Assembly: GCF_013032455.1 (NCBI RefSeq)
Contig: NZ_WQCF01000015.1
Span: 1-62,477, forward strand
Source of the DNA: Ruegeria atlantica
GTDB lineage: Bacteria; Pseudomonadota; Alphaproteobacteria; Rhodobacterales; Rhodobacteraceae
Reading direction: 5' to 3'
Length of the DNA stretch: 62,477 bases
In this document: piece by piece, positions 23,516-31,873 of the stretch
Position numbering within the stretch: the first letter of the stretch is position 1
How the letters are laid out: each line of letters starts with the position of its first letter
Program-made: the position numbers and the translations under genes
The notes under the pieces: model-generated
Told to the model about the DNA's origin: nothing
Database searches by the model: none
What the model saw: the letters and a program-made list of their open reading frames with translations, nothing else

Positions 23516-24276
23516 GGCTTTGGTTTTTGATACCGGCTTTGATGGCAGCTGCACTGGGTGCCCGAGATGCCAACGCTCAACAGGTGCATTTTGACATCGA
23601 CGCGACCCTACCGGTTCGTGATACGGAATTGCCGTACACGCTTGATCTGAATCTAACCGCTGCGGCCCCGACCCGGATTGGGGTGGGCGCTCTTCTCGAT
23701 CTGCGTGAAATACAGAAAATTGTGCCAGAGCGGATGGCTGACAATGCGATTGTCGACAATTGCGGCCTGCAAGTGCGCCTTGATGATTTGAGCTTTCAAG
23801 CCCAGGACGAGGCAATCGGTCTGGACGGGGGCGTGACCATCACGATCTTCGAATGCAGCCGAACCAGCGAACGCGACTTTCAGCGAGGTGAACAAAAAAG
23901 GGCTATTCTGGCGAACATGTCCACCCAAGCGACTGTCGAGCTGCGTAACAACTGCGCCTATTTCAAGCTGATTGATCTTACCCTTACAGCCCCCGAAGCG
24001 CAGCGAGAGCAACTCCTTGAGGACGATACGCTCGACTCCGTAAAAGAACTGATGCTGGCCGCCGTAGACCTTGTCTTGAATGAAACCCCGTTGTGTCCCG
24101 AACTGCCCGCAGAACTTGCGTCACTTGACCCGGTTTATGAAAATGGTGGCCCAATGGAGATCGGAGACGGCGGGCTTGGTGTGTTCTTGGACGGCTCTGT
24201 GGATGTCAGCCCGTCGACAATTCTCGACATTCTTACAGTCCTTCAACAAAGAAAACTGATTCCCGGCCCGCCATAA
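23512..24276 (+). CDS. Uncharacterised periplasmic protein, paralogue of the preceding lipoprotein
   Basis: The 254-residue protein has a signal peptide with likely cleavage after DANA (residue 22) and no lipobox. Its mature part aligns with the preceding lipoprotein over most of its length: LPVRDTELPYTLDLNL against VPLRDIPVPFTVYSGL, PTRIGVGALLDLREIQ, and CPELPAELASLDPVYENGG near the end. Four cysteines are conserved. The start ATG overlaps the upstream stop by four bases. Function is unknown; the coupled expression of one anchored and one soluble copy suggests they act together. It is convergent with nusG, whose terminator lies in the 132-bp gap. Confidence 0.65.
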   Translation: MRLWFLIPALMAAALGARDANAQQVHFDIDATLPVRDTELPYTLDLNLTAAAPTRIGVGALLDLREIQKIVPERMADNAIVDNCGLQVRLDDLSFQAQDEAIGLDGGVTITIFECSRTSERDFQRGEQKRAILANMSTQATVELRNNCAYFKLIDLTLTAPEAQREQLLEDDTLDSVKELMLAAVDLVLNETPLCPELPAELASLDPVYENGGPMEIGDGGLGVFLDGSVDVSPSTILDILTVLQQRKLIPGPP

Positions 24277-24345
24277 CCGCAAAGCACTTTGATGGGTCTC
24301 GTAGTAACCTGCTCTTCGCTTTCGAGTTTGAGAACTGGGTTGTAA

Positions 24346-24386
24346 TGAAAACAAAAACGCCGCGATGCTCGTGGCAGCGCGGCGTT
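24346..24386 (-). terminator. Intrinsic terminator of secE-nusG
   Basis: On the minus strand a 9-bp stem AACGCCGCG / CGCGGCGTT (24386-24378 with 24364-24356) and a 13-nt loop are followed by TTTTTGTTTTC. It shows that secE-nusG is its own transcription unit, separated from rplKA. Confidence 0.85.
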
Positions 24387-24408
24387 AATAAATAAGCTGG
24401 CGGGCTTA

Positions 24409-24942
24409 TTAGCCCTGCTTCGTAACCTGCGTGAAGTCCAGCTCAACCGGGGTTTCGCGGCCAAAGATCGAAACCGATACCTTCAGTTTCTGGTTCTCGT
24501 CGTCCACGCCTTCGACCATGCCGTCGAAATCCTCGAACGGGCCATCGTTGACCTTGACCTTCTCGCCAACCTCGAAAGTGATCATTAGCTTGGGCGCTTC
24601 TTCACCTTCCTGAACGCGGTTGAGGATCTGGTTCACCTCGGCATCGCGCATCGGCATTGGGCGGCCCTGCGGGCCCAGGAAACCGGTGACGCGGTTGATC
24701 GAGTTCACTAGGTGATAGCCCTGATCGGACATTTCCATATGCACCAGCACGTAGCCGGGCATGAAGCGGCGTTCGGTCGTAACCTTCTTGCCCCGGCGCA
24801 CTTCGATCACCTCTTCGGTGGGCACCAGAACTTCGTCAATATCGTCCTCAAGGCCCTGCTCGGCCACGGACGTGCGGATCTGTTCTGCGATCTTCTTTTC
24901 GAAATTCGAAAGAACGCTGACCGAGTACCACCGTTTCGCCAT
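24409..24942 (-). CDS. nusG: Transcription termination/antitermination protein NusG
   Basis: The 177-residue protein begins [20 protein letters not shown] and has the NGN domain (residues 1-120) with [12 protein letters not shown], a linker, and a C-terminal KOW domain ([20 protein letters not shown]). NusG binds the RNA polymerase clamp and links it to Rho or the ribosome through S10. It lies about 200 bp downstream of secE. The copy is intact; a decayed duplicate of its last codons lies at 21164-21241. Confidence 0.98.
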   Translation of the reverse strand: MAKRWYSVSVLSNFEKKIAEQIRTSVAEQGLEDDIDEVLVPTEEVIEVRRGKKVTTERRFMPGYVLVHMEMSDQGYHLVNSINRVTGFLGPQGRPMPMRDAEVNQILNRVQEGEEAPKLMITFEVGEKVKVNDGPFEDFDGMVEGVDDENQKLKVSVSIFGRETPVELDFTQVTKQG

Positions 24943-25142
24943 GAACCTGTCGTCCTTGTTTGCCTTCGGTACCTTCGGAATGCCTGAAGCACCGTCATTG
25001 AAATTCTATCTCGTGACCCGGAATAAAAAGCGGCGCGCAGCCCGAATCGCCGCACGCCCATTCCGAATAGTACCGTGTCAACTACTCTGACATCGCGCGC
25101 TGTGCAAGGGGGCAGTGGCGTTTCCGCACTGCCGGAACCACC

Positions 25143-25340
25143 TTAGCCGAACATGCCGAGGACCAGTTGCAATCCGCCGCGAATGCCTAGATCAACTAGC
25201 GCGAAGAATACGGCCGTCAGCGCCGCCATGATGAACACCATGACCGTGGTCAGCAACACCTCGCGACGTGTCGGCCAGACGACCTTTGCAACTTCGGCAC
25301 GGACTTGCTGAATGAACTGGATCGGATTCAAAGTTGCCAT
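25143..25340 (-). CDS. secE: Preprotein translocase subunit SecE
   Basis: This 65-residue single-span protein has the minimal SecE pattern: an amphipathic N-terminal helix (NPIQFIQQVRAEVAKVVWPT), the WPTRREVL hinge, and one transmembrane helix (TVMVFIMAALTAVFFALVDL). SecE clamps SecY in the translocon. It precedes nusG on the same strand as in most bacteria. A good promoter lies 34-62 bp upstream of the ATG. Confidence 0.96.
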   Translation of the reverse strand: MATLNPIQFIQQVRAEVAKVVWPTRREVLLTTVMVFIMAALTAVFFALVDLGIRGGLQLVLGMFG

Positions 25341-25373
25341 TTGGCTTGTTTCTCTCTGCTAGCGGATAGGCCG

Positions 25374-25402
25374 GACATAACCGGGCATTGCGGCAATTTC
25401 AA
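25374..25402 (-). promoter_or_regulatory. Predicted sigma-70 promoter of secE-nusG
   Basis: On the minus strand TTGAAA (25402-25397) and TATGTC (25379-25374) are separated by 17 bp. The transcription start would fall near 25367, about 27 nt before the secE ATG. Confidence 0.65.
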
Positions 25403-25422
25403 GGGCGGTTGGACGCGACGGA

Positions 25423-25581
25423 TCAGGGCTTGGGCTTGTCGTCCCATTCATCACTTAGGATGCGGCGCGCATCGCCCTCGGGGTCGTCATATTGGTTGGA
25501 CCGAACCGTATAGATGAAAGCCACAAGGCCAACCCCTCCCAAAAACAGGGAAATCGGTATCAGATAGGCCAGAACTTCCAT
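25423..25581 (-). CDS. ccoS: Cytochrome cbb3 oxidase maturation protein CcoS
   Basis: This short gene encodes 52 residues: MEVLAYLIPISLFLGGVGLV, then AFIYTVRSNQYDDPEGDARR and an acidic tail ending KPKP. One N-terminal membrane helix followed by the YDDPEGDARRIL motif is the FixS/CcoS signature. CcoS is needed for cofactor insertion into the cbb3 catalytic subunit. It starts 5 bp after the ccoI stop and ends the ccoGHIS operon, which runs toward secE. Confidence 0.93.
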   Translation of the reverse strand: MEVLAYLIPISLFLGGVGLVAFIYTVRSNQYDDPEGDARRILSDEWDDKPKP

Positions 25582-25586
25582 ATCAA

Positions 25587-27764
25587 TTACCTCAGGCGCA
25601 GGGCATTCAGGGACACAGTGATGGACGAGGTCGACATCGCCAGCGCCGCAATCAGAGGCGTGGCTAAACCGGCCACCGCCAGCGGCACTGCAACAATATT
25701 ATAGACGGTGGCGATACGGAAGTTCTCGCGAATCCGTTTGGTCGCTTTGACGGCGGTGTCGCAGGCGTCGGCAATCGGGGCCAGATCGTTGCCCAGTAGC
25801 ACAATATCCGACGCTACCCGCGCTGCGTCCAGCGCCGAGGCTGGTGAGATCGACACATGCGCAGCCGCCAGTGCGGCTGTGTCGTTCAAGCCATCGCCAA
25901 CCATCAGCACACGGCGCCCCTGTTCGCTCAGTTCCTGCACGCGGGCGGCCTTATCCTGTGGCAAAGCCTGTGCGATCCAGTTTTCAATCCCAAGCTTTTC
26001 AGCCAGGCCCTGAACTGCGCCCTGCGTGTCACCTGATATGAGGAGGACTTCCTTGCCCACATCCCGGAACGCCTGCACAGCCTCAGCAGCGCCAGGGCGT
26101 AAGCTGTCAGAGAACAGAAAAGCCACCGGTTCCTGCCCTGCGATCGACAACCAAGCGGCAGTCTGATTGCCTTCGTCCGCGCCAGCCCATGCCGCCCGGC
26201 CCAGACGGACGGACTGACCCTGACGTGAGCCTTCGGTGCCATATCCCGGCACTTCGACAACACCGGTCAAGCGAGCCGGTTTGATCCCGGCCTCCCGCGC
26301 GGATTTAGCCAGCGAAACCGACAGTGGGTGCGAGGACGCCTCGGCCAAAGCCAGAGCGACCTCAAGATCAACTCGGGAATGGTCCCCCAGGTTAGTCAGT
26401 TCAGGCGCACCCGAGGTCAACGTACCGGTCTTGTCGAACACGACCGTATCGACCTCAGCCAGACGTTCCAGCGCGGTGGCATGCTTGATGAGCATCCCCT
26501 TGCGGAACAGGCGCCCTGAGGCTGCTGTGGTCACCGCAGGGACCGCGAGACCCAGCGCGCAGGGGCAGGTTATGATCAGAACGGCAGCGGCGATGTTCAA
26601 CGCAGTGCGGATATCGCCAGAATAAATGTACCAGCCCAGAAAGCTGAGCGCCGACAGGATATGCACACCCGGCGCGTAAAGTTTGGCCGCCTTGTCCGCC
26701 AGCGAGGTATAGCGCGACCGGCCGGATTCAGCGATGGCCACCAGATCGGCCATACGATGCAGCGACGTGTCCTCGCCCACCGCGGTTGCCCGGATCGTCA
26801 GGGGACCGGTCAGATTAACCTCACCTGCGCTGACATTCAGACCCGCTTCGGCGAAGACAGGCAGGGTTTCTCCGGTAAGCAGGGACCGGTCGAGCTCCGA
26901 CTGACCCGAGACAATCTCGCCATCCACCGGCATACGCCCACCGGGACGTACGAGGATCAGATCACCGACGTTCAGCGCAGCAACGGCAACCTCTTCTTCC
27001 GCATCACCGACCAGTCGAATGGCGCGCGGCACCTCAAGCGCAGTCAGTTCCTCAGCCGCAGACCGCGCGGCGGCACGCGTGCGGTAGTCCAGATACCGAC
27101 CGGCCAGCAGGAAAAAAGTCAGCGTCAGAGCCGCGTCGAAATAGGCGTGCTCACCGCTTAACGCGGTTTCCCAAAGCGATGTCACCAGCGCCAGCACGAT
27201 TGCCAAAACAATCGGCACGTCCATGTTCAGCCTTCGAACACGCAAGGCCGACCAGGCATTTGCAAAGAAAGGCCGTCCCGAAAACGCAATCGCAGGCAAC
27301 GCAATCGCCGCCGAGATCCAGTGGAACATGTCGCGCGTGGCATCCGAAGCCCCAGACCACACCGACACGGACAGCAGCATGACGTTCATCGAGGCAAACC
27401 CGGCCACCGCCAGCCGCATCAGCAGATCACGTCCTGCCTTGTCCGCCTGCGTGGCGGATAACGCGCCGGGGTCCAATTCATGCGCCTCAAAGCCCGCACG
27501 CTCCAACACCGGTATCAGGTCGACGGCGCGCAGATCGGGCGCAGCTTTGATCATTGCACGCTTGAGCGTCAGGTTGACCCTTGCGCTCTCAACCCCCGGA
27601 TGGGCGTTCAGCTCACGTTCAACGGTCGCAATACAGGCCGAGCAATGAATGCCCGGCAACGACAGCGCAATCTGCACATCCTGAGGGATTGGCCGCGCCG
27701 GTTCCGCCGGACTGGCAATGCACCCCGGACAGGCTGCCGTGCCAGATGTCAGCTGTGCCGTCAT
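25587..27764 (-). CDS. ccoI: Copper-transporting P1B-type ATPase for cbb3 assembly
   Basis: The 725-residue protein is a heavy-metal P-type ATPase of the FixI/CcoI type. An extra N-terminal CPGC motif precedes a heavy-metal-associated domain with GIHCSACIATVE. The transmembrane metal site is TCPCALGLAVPA, the phosphorylation site DKTGTLTSGA and the hinge GDGLNDTAALA. It exports Cu(I) to the periplasmic side for insertion in cytochrome c oxidase rather than for detoxification; the latter is the alternative, but the neighbours (ccoS, ccoH, ccoG) settle it. It starts 4 bp after the ccoH stop codon. Confidence 0.95.
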   Translation of the reverse strand: MTAQLTSGTAACPGCIASPAEPARPIPQDVQIALSLPGIHCSACIATVERELNAHPGVESARVNLTLKRAMIKAAPDLRAVDLIPVLERAGFEAHELDPGALSATQADKAGRDLLMRLAVAGFASMNVMLLSVSVWSGASDATRDMFHWISAAIALPAIAFSGRPFFANAWSALRVRRLNMDVPIVLAIVLALVTSLWETALSGEHAYFDAALTLTFFLLAGRYLDYRTRAAARSAAEELTALEVPRAIRLVGDAEEEVAVAALNVGDLILVRPGGRMPVDGEIVSGQSELDRSLLTGETLPVFAEAGLNVSAGEVNLTGPLTIRATAVGEDTSLHRMADLVAIAESGRSRYTSLADKAAKLYAPGVHILSALSFLGWYIYSGDIRTALNIAAAVLIITCPCALGLAVPAVTTAASGRLFRKGMLIKHATALERLAEVDTVVFDKTGTLTSGAPELTNLGDHSRVDLEVALALAEASSHPLSVSLAKSAREAGIKPARLTGVVEVPGYGTEGSRQGQSVRLGRAAWAGADEGNQTAAWLSIAGQEPVAFLFSDSLRPGAAEAVQAFRDVGKEVLLISGDTQGAVQGLAEKLGIENWIAQALPQDKAARVQELSEQGRRVLMVGDGLNDTAALAAAHVSISPASALDAARVASDIVLLGNDLAPIADACDTAVKATKRIRENFRIATVYNIVAVPLAVAGLATPLIAALAMSTSSITVSLNALRLR

Positions 27765-27768
27765 CCGG

Positions 27769-28227
27769 TCACCCCTTCACATATAGCGGCACACGCTGCG
27801 CGAATTCCGCCCCGTCCCGATCCTTGGCGACAAGACGGATATTCCAGTTCCCCTCACCCAGCGCTGCCGGGGTCGAGTAGGCCTGACCGTCAAAAGTGAA
27901 ATCAGGCGAGAAATCCTCTTTCACATGGGTGGCACGCCCAACTACGGCCTGCAGTTCGGCCACTTCGACCGGTGCGCCAGTTTTGTCGGTGATATACAGA
28001 ATCAACAGACCGCCCTTCACCTCAGCCCGGATGTCCCAGCCCAGCGCCTGCTGTTCCTGCAGCCGCTCATTGAATTCCTGACTTGCGACATAGGAATTTT
28101 TGACCTCGAGCCCCGGAAAAGTTTTAACCGCGCTGTAGGCCAGCACAAGGTTCACGGCGATGATCACACCAAAGGCCGCGACAAATACCGCAAGGGCATG
28201 CTTTCCGGTAAACTGACGCTCGGCCAT
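27769..28227 (-). CDS. ccoH: Cytochrome cbb3 oxidase assembly protein FixH/CcoH
   Basis: The 152-residue protein starts MAERQFTGKHALAVFVAAFG at the ATG at 28227; an in-frame extension of 17 codons upstream is not family-like and overlaps ccoG. One N-terminal membrane helix (ALAVFVAAFGVIIAVNLVLA) leads to a periplasmic FixH domain with NSYVASQEFNERLQEQQALG and a final RVPLYVKG. CcoH stays with the assembled oxidase and stabilises it. It begins one base after the ccoG stop and is followed closely by ccoI. Confidence 0.92.
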   Translation of the reverse strand: MAERQFTGKHALAVFVAAFGVIIAVNLVLAYSAVKTFPGLEVKNSYVASQEFNERLQEQQALGWDIRAEVKGGLLILYITDKTGAPVEVAELQAVVGRATHVKEDFSPDFTFDGQAYSTPAALGEGNWNIRLVAKDRDGAEFAQRVPLYVKG

Positions 28228-28228
28228 T

Positions 28229-29656
28229 TTAGTTTCCTCGTCCGTTGAACGTGGTGTCCTTCGAGGCACGCTCACCACTCTTCAGATCTTCAACCCAGAT
28301 CCGGACCGGAGTCGAATCCGCAGCCGCCGGACCAGTTTCCTTACGCGCAATGATGTACACGCGTTGCAGCTGAGCAGTATCCGCCGTGACGTTGACGGTA
28401 TCAAGGTTTGTGCCTTCGATCACCACTCGCATCGCGGGGTCACCAGAGAGGGACAGTTTGAACAGACGATCCTCGCCATGTTTGTTGCGCAGACGCACGT
28501 CATAGGTATTACGGATCGTGCCGTCTGACAGGGTTACGAAGGTCGGGTTGCGCACCGGTGCCACGGTCAGGTCGATATCCGAGCGGATGAATAGGGCGAA
28601 CAACAAGGCAAAACCGACCGCCGCCCACATGGACGTGTACATGATGGTCCGGGGCCGCAGGATATGTTTCCAAACATTCTTTGGCGGCTGACCGGATTTT
28701 TCACGTGTCTCGTCACTCAGAGCCATATAGTCGACAAGACCGCGCGGCTTCCCGATCTTAGCCATCATGTCATCGCAAGCATCGATGCACAGCGCGCAGG
28801 TGATACACTCCAATTGCTGACCATCGCGAATGTCGATGCCTACCGGGCAGACGTTCACGCAAGCCATGCAATCGATGCAATCACCCAACTCGGAATCGGC
28901 TGTTCGTTTACCCTTGCCGCGCGGTTCACCCCGCCATTCACGGTAGCCCACGACCAGAGTGTCCTCATCCATCATTGCGGCCTGAATACGCGGCCACGGG
29001 CAGGCGTAGATGCAGATTTGTTCGCGGGCAAACCCACCGAACAAAAAGGTCGTACCAGTCAGAATAAGAACGGTAGTGTATGCGACCGGGTGTGCATTGC
29101 CGGTGACCAGATCGCGCAGCAACGTCGGCGCGTCGGCGAAATAAAACACCCAGGCCCCGCCCGTCGCCAGACCGATCAACAGCCAGACGGTCCATTTCGT
29201 CACCCGCAGTCGGACCTTGCGGAAATCCAGTTTTTCCTGACGATGCAGGCGCAAACGCGCATTTCGGTCACCTTCGATCCAACGCTCGACAAGAATATAG
29301 AGGTCGGTCCACACCGTCTGCGGACAAGCGTAGCCGCACCAGACACGTCCCAGCGCTGAGGTGAACAGAAACAGCCCCAGACCCGCCATGATCAGCAGGC
29401 CCGCCACGAAATAAAACTCATGCGGCCAGATTTCGATCCAAAAGAAGTAAAAACGCCGGTTTGCCAGATCCAACAGCACTGCCTGATCCGGCAGGCTGGG
29501 CCCACGGTCCCACCTGATCCACGGTGTAATGTAGTAAATGCCCAGCGTTACCGCGAGGATGATCCATTTCAGGTTTCGAAACGGCCCGGACACGCGTCTG
29601 GGAAAAATCGGCTCCCTTGCAGCGTAAAGGCTGGGGGCGGGGTCGGAATCGCTCAC
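28229..29656 (-). CDS. ccoG: Cbb3 oxidase accessory Fe-S protein CcoG (RdxA/FixG)
   Basis: The chosen start is GTG at 29656 (475 residues, (M)SDSDPAPSLYAAREPIFPRR), with a GGAG site 8 bp upstream; reading further upstream gives 32 non-conserved residues. The protein has about five membrane helices and CPQTVWTD and CPWPRIQAAM motifs. A bacterial ferredoxin-like pair of [4Fe-4S] sites follows (CIDCMACVNVCPVG and CITCALCIDACDD), then a C-terminal immunoglobulin-like periplasmic domain. CcoG is a cupric reductase that feeds Cu(I) into cbb3 assembly. It is the first gene of ccoGHIS, with an FNR box 64 bp upstream. Confidence 0.94.
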   Translation of the reverse strand: MSDSDPAPSLYAAREPIFPRRVSGPFRNLKWIILAVTLGIYYITPWIRWDRGPSLPDQAVLLDLANRRFYFFWIEIWPHEFYFVAGLLIMAGLGLFLFTSALGRVWCGYACPQTVWTDLYILVERWIEGDRNARLRLHRQEKLDFRKVRLRVTKWTVWLLIGLATGGAWVFYFADAPTLLRDLVTGNAHPVAYTTVLILTGTTFLFGGFAREQICIYACPWPRIQAAMMDEDTLVVGYREWRGEPRGKGKRTADSELGDCIDCMACVNVCPVGIDIRDGQQLECITCALCIDACDDMMAKIGKPRGLVDYMALSDETREKSGQPPKNVWKHILRPRTIMYTSMWAAVGFALLFALFIRSDIDLTVAPVRNPTFVTLSDGTIRNTYDVRLRNKHGEDRLFKLSLSGDPAMRVVIEGTNLDTVNVTADTAQLQRVYIIARKETGPAAADSTPVRIWVEDLKSGERASKDTTFNGRGN

Positions 29657-29719
29657 GAGCTGGCTCCAGATATGGCTGGTATAATAGGCGTCTTCTTCCA
29701 GAACACAAAGATAGCCACT

Positions 29720-29733
29720 TTGACATGGGTCAA
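29720..29733. promoter_or_regulatory. FNR-type box upstream of ccoG
   Basis: TTGACATGGGTCAA is a perfect 5+4+5 palindrome, close to the FNR/FnrL consensus TTGAT-N4-ATCAA. Its centre is about 70 bp from the ccoG GTG, which would place a start site near 29685 if it acts at -41.5. It also lies just 3' of the convergently placed lysR end, so ccoG is the likely target. Confidence 0.75.
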
Positions 29734-29758
29734 AAGCGCATCGCACAGACACCTTTTG

Positions 29759-30634
29759 TCACATCTTACCAGCTTGTCGCCTGAGCCAGCCAACAAAAGT
29801 TTTGACCGCAGGGCGCAACGGCGTATTTCCGGTAACAATGTGGTATCCAAGCGTGCCACGCTCTCGAAACAGCTCAATGACACGTCCGGCTTCAATATCG
29901 GCCTCAACAAAATGTCGCACCGTGACTGCCGCGCCTTGACCAGCCCGCACCCCCTCCAACACCAGGTTTCCGGGCATTGCGATCCGACCTGCGCTGGGGC
30001 CTCGCTCGGCACCGTGCCGGGCCAGCCAAGTGGTGGTTTCAGTGCTACCAAGCTCCTCAAGCCAGGGCAATTTGCTCAGTTCATCCGGCGTCAAGGACGT
30101 CTTACCACCCAACAATGAGGGCGCGGCAACGATCACGATAGGGCTTTGCAGCAACAATTCCGCATTCAGGCCCGGCCAATCGCCATCGCCGTACCGGATC
30201 GCAACATCCACTCCACCTGGGCGCAAACTCACAATCTTGGGCGAAGGATCCAGCGCCAAGGGGATATCTGAATGGAGGGCCTGAAACGCCGGCAGGCGTG
30301 GCATTAGCCAAGAAGCGGCAAAAGTAGGGGTCAATGAAACATGAACGGGGCGATCCTCTGCAAGGTGCATCAGATCAGCGACGGCATCTCCAATGGCACC
30401 AAACCCAAGCTGCAGGGAACGGGCCAGTTTTTCGCCTTCGGCTGTTAGCCGCAGTGACTTCCCGCGCCGATCCAACAGGGCGGTACCAAGATGTTTTTCG
30501 AGCGCACGCAACTGCTGACTAATGGCAGCGTGGCTAACATTCAATAAATCGCCGGCCTTTACCACGTTCCTGGTTTGGGCAAAGGCATGAAAGGCTTTCA
30601 GAGATGAAAGCGGCGGCATCTTCATCCAGTCCAT
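29759..30634 (-). CDS. LysR-family transcriptional regulator (GcvA-like)
   Basis: The 291-residue protein has an N-terminal winged helix-turn-helix (LSSLKAFHAFAQTRNVVKAG then LNVSHAAISQQLRALEKHLG) and a periplasmic-binding-fold effector domain with VHVSLTPTFAASWLMPRLP. The VTLTPTFASSWLMPRL-type segment is typical of the GcvA-like branch. The effector and targets are unknown. It lies between ccoG and ccoP, reads the same way as both, and diverges from a small plus-strand ORF at 30735, which is its most likely target by position. Confidence 0.88.
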   Translation of the reverse strand: MDWMKMPPLSSLKAFHAFAQTRNVVKAGDLLNVSHAAISQQLRALEKHLGTALLDRRGKSLRLTAEGEKLARSLQLGFGAIGDAVADLMHLAEDRPVHVSLTPTFAASWLMPRLPAFQALHSDIPLALDPSPKIVSLRPGGVDVAIRYGDGDWPGLNAELLLQSPIVIVAAPSLLGGKTSLTPDELSKLPWLEELGSTETTTWLARHGAERGPSAGRIAMPGNLVLEGVRAGQGAAVTVRHFVEADIEAGRVIELFRERGTLGYHIVTGNTPLRPAVKTFVGWLRRQAGKM

Positions 30635-30734
30635 ATGTAATCCATACTTACATAACCGAATTACAATTGAGTCGCATTTTCGCCCCGAAAGATCAATCTT
30701 GAACTCAATCGGAAGAACGAAAAGGAAAGATAAG

Positions 30735-30872
30735 ATGCTGTCAATTCTCGCTCAATCATTCCGGGTTGCAACCCAGACGGATACCCACAAAACACCTGAA
30801 TACCCGGAGAGGGCCGTCAATGAGTACTGGTGGAAGAAAACTAAGCGCGCTTCACATTCCTGTTCGAAATAA
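30735..30872 (+). CDS. Small uncharacterised basic protein (45 residues)
   Basis: An ATG with AAGGAAAG 5 bp upstream opens a 45-codon frame: MLSILAQSFRVATQTDTHKT, then a segment with EYPERAVNEYWWKKTKRASH and a stop. The N terminus could form a short amphipathic helix and the C terminus is strongly basic with a WW pair. I do not recognise the family. Support for coding is the good ribosome site, the divergent position next to a LysR gene, and the terminator-like hairpins that follow. Short frames can arise by chance, so this is tentative. Confidence 0.45.
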   Translation: MLSILAQSFRVATQTDTHKTPEYPERAVNEYWWKKTKRASHSCSK

Positions 30873-30911
30873 CAGGCACTATGGACCGGACCAAAACGGG
30901 TCACTAGTCTT

Positions 30912-31005
30912 AGGTTGTAGCACCGGCTGTTCAGGAAACGCGCGAACAGATGGAACAGCCGGTGCCTCAACCTTCGGGCGGCGAGCCGTCCGAAGGTATT
31001 CTTTT
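30912..31005 (+). terminator. Long inverted repeat followed by intrinsic terminator
   Basis: Two hairpins follow the small ORF. The first is a 21-bp stem with two mismatches (30912-30932 with 30953-30973; core GCACCGGCTGTTC) and a 20-nt loop. The second (30971-30981 with 30986-30996) is an 11-bp stem with one G-U pair and a CGAG loop, followed by TATTCTTTT. The second is a normal plus-strand terminator. The first is unusually long and shares three bases with it, so the two could be alternative structures. On the minus strand this lies right after ccoP, without a uridine run. Confidence 0.65.
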
Positions 31006-31009
31006 GCCG

Positions 31010-31873
31010 TTACTGACCGCCACCCAACTGGTGGACGTAAGCCGTGACAGCGCGGATCTGCGCATCGGTCAGACGGTTTTCCCAAGCGGGCATCACGCCA
31101 AAGCGGCTGTAAGTAACCGTTTCGGTCAGAGCCTCTTCGCTGCCGCCATAGAGCCAGATCGCATCAGTCAGGTTCGGTGCGCCCTGGAAGACATCGCCAG
31201 TGCCGTCCTCGCCGTGGCAAGCCGCGCAATTGTCTTCAAAGACAACCTTGCCTGCCTGTGCCGCCGCGTCATCAGACTGAGCATTGGTCAGCGACATCAC
31301 GTACTGAACCACTTGGGCGATTTCTTCCTTTTCGAGGATTTCGCCAAAGGCCGGCATCTCGGAATAGCGTGCATCGTCGCTTTCTTCGTTCCGGATACCG
31401 TGGGCAATGGTGAACTCGATATCTTCGAGCGTACCGCCCCACAGCCATGCGTCATCCAGCAAGTTCGGGAAGCCTGGCGCACCCTGTGCACCCGAGCCGT
31501 GACACTGTGCACACCAGGTGCGGAACACCGCGCCGCCTGCGTTCACTGCGTATTGCTGCAGTTCAGCATCGGACGAAATCTGCTCCAGCGGCGTTTCGAC
31601 CAGCTTGGCATTCCACGGCGCATTGGCCTCTTCAAAGGAAACCATTTCTTCCTGCACTTCACCGCGCGAGGACCAGCCGGTCACGCCAGCCGTTGCCGAC
31701 TGCACCAGAGGCCATGCGGGATACATGATCGTGTAGATCACACCCCAGATGATGGTGACGTAGAAGGTCCACAGCCACCAGCGGGGCATCGGGTTGTCGA
31801 ACTCTTCCAAACCGTCCCAGCTGTGCCCGGTTGTCTTAGGGTCGCCCGGCAGTTTTTCAGGTGTTTTGCTCAT
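31010..31873 (-). CDS. ccoP: Cytochrome cbb3 oxidase subunit III (diheme cytochrome c)
   Basis: The 287-residue protein has an N-terminal cytoplasmic segment, one membrane helix ([20 protein letters not shown]), and two cytochrome c domains with heme sites CAQCH and CAACH and distal methionines in later M-containing loops (SEMPAFGE and GVMPAWENR). CcoP receives electrons from soluble or anchored cytochrome c and passes them to CcoO. Its start overlaps the ccoQ stop by four bases. It is the last gene of ccoNOQP. Confidence 0.96.
   Translation of the reverse strand: MSKTPEKLPGDPKTTGHSWDGLEEFDNPMPRWWLWTFYVTIIWGVIYTIMYPAWPLVQSATAGVTGWSSRGEVQEEMVSFEEANAPWNAKLVETPLEQISSDAELQQYAVNAGGAVFRTWCAQCHGSGAQGAPGFPNLLDDAWLWGGTLEDIEFTIAHGIRNEESDDARYSEMPAFGEILEKEEIAQVVQYVMSLTNAQSDDAAAQAGKVVFEDNCAACHGEDGTGDVFQGAPNLTDAIWLYGGSEEALTETVTYSRFGVMPAWENRLTDAQIRAVTAYVHQLGGGQ

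Noticed and set aside
19495..24478. Insertion-sequence or integrase-driven origin of the rplK-nusG insertion
   Set aside because: No transposase, integrase, terminal inverted repeats or target-site duplication was seen; the repeats present are copies of host nusG and rplK leader sequence.
25341..25422. Possible tRNA upstream of secE, as seen in some relatives
   Set aside because: The segment is only 82 bp, holds the secE promoter, and shows no acceptor stem, T-loop GTTCRANNC or anticodon arm.
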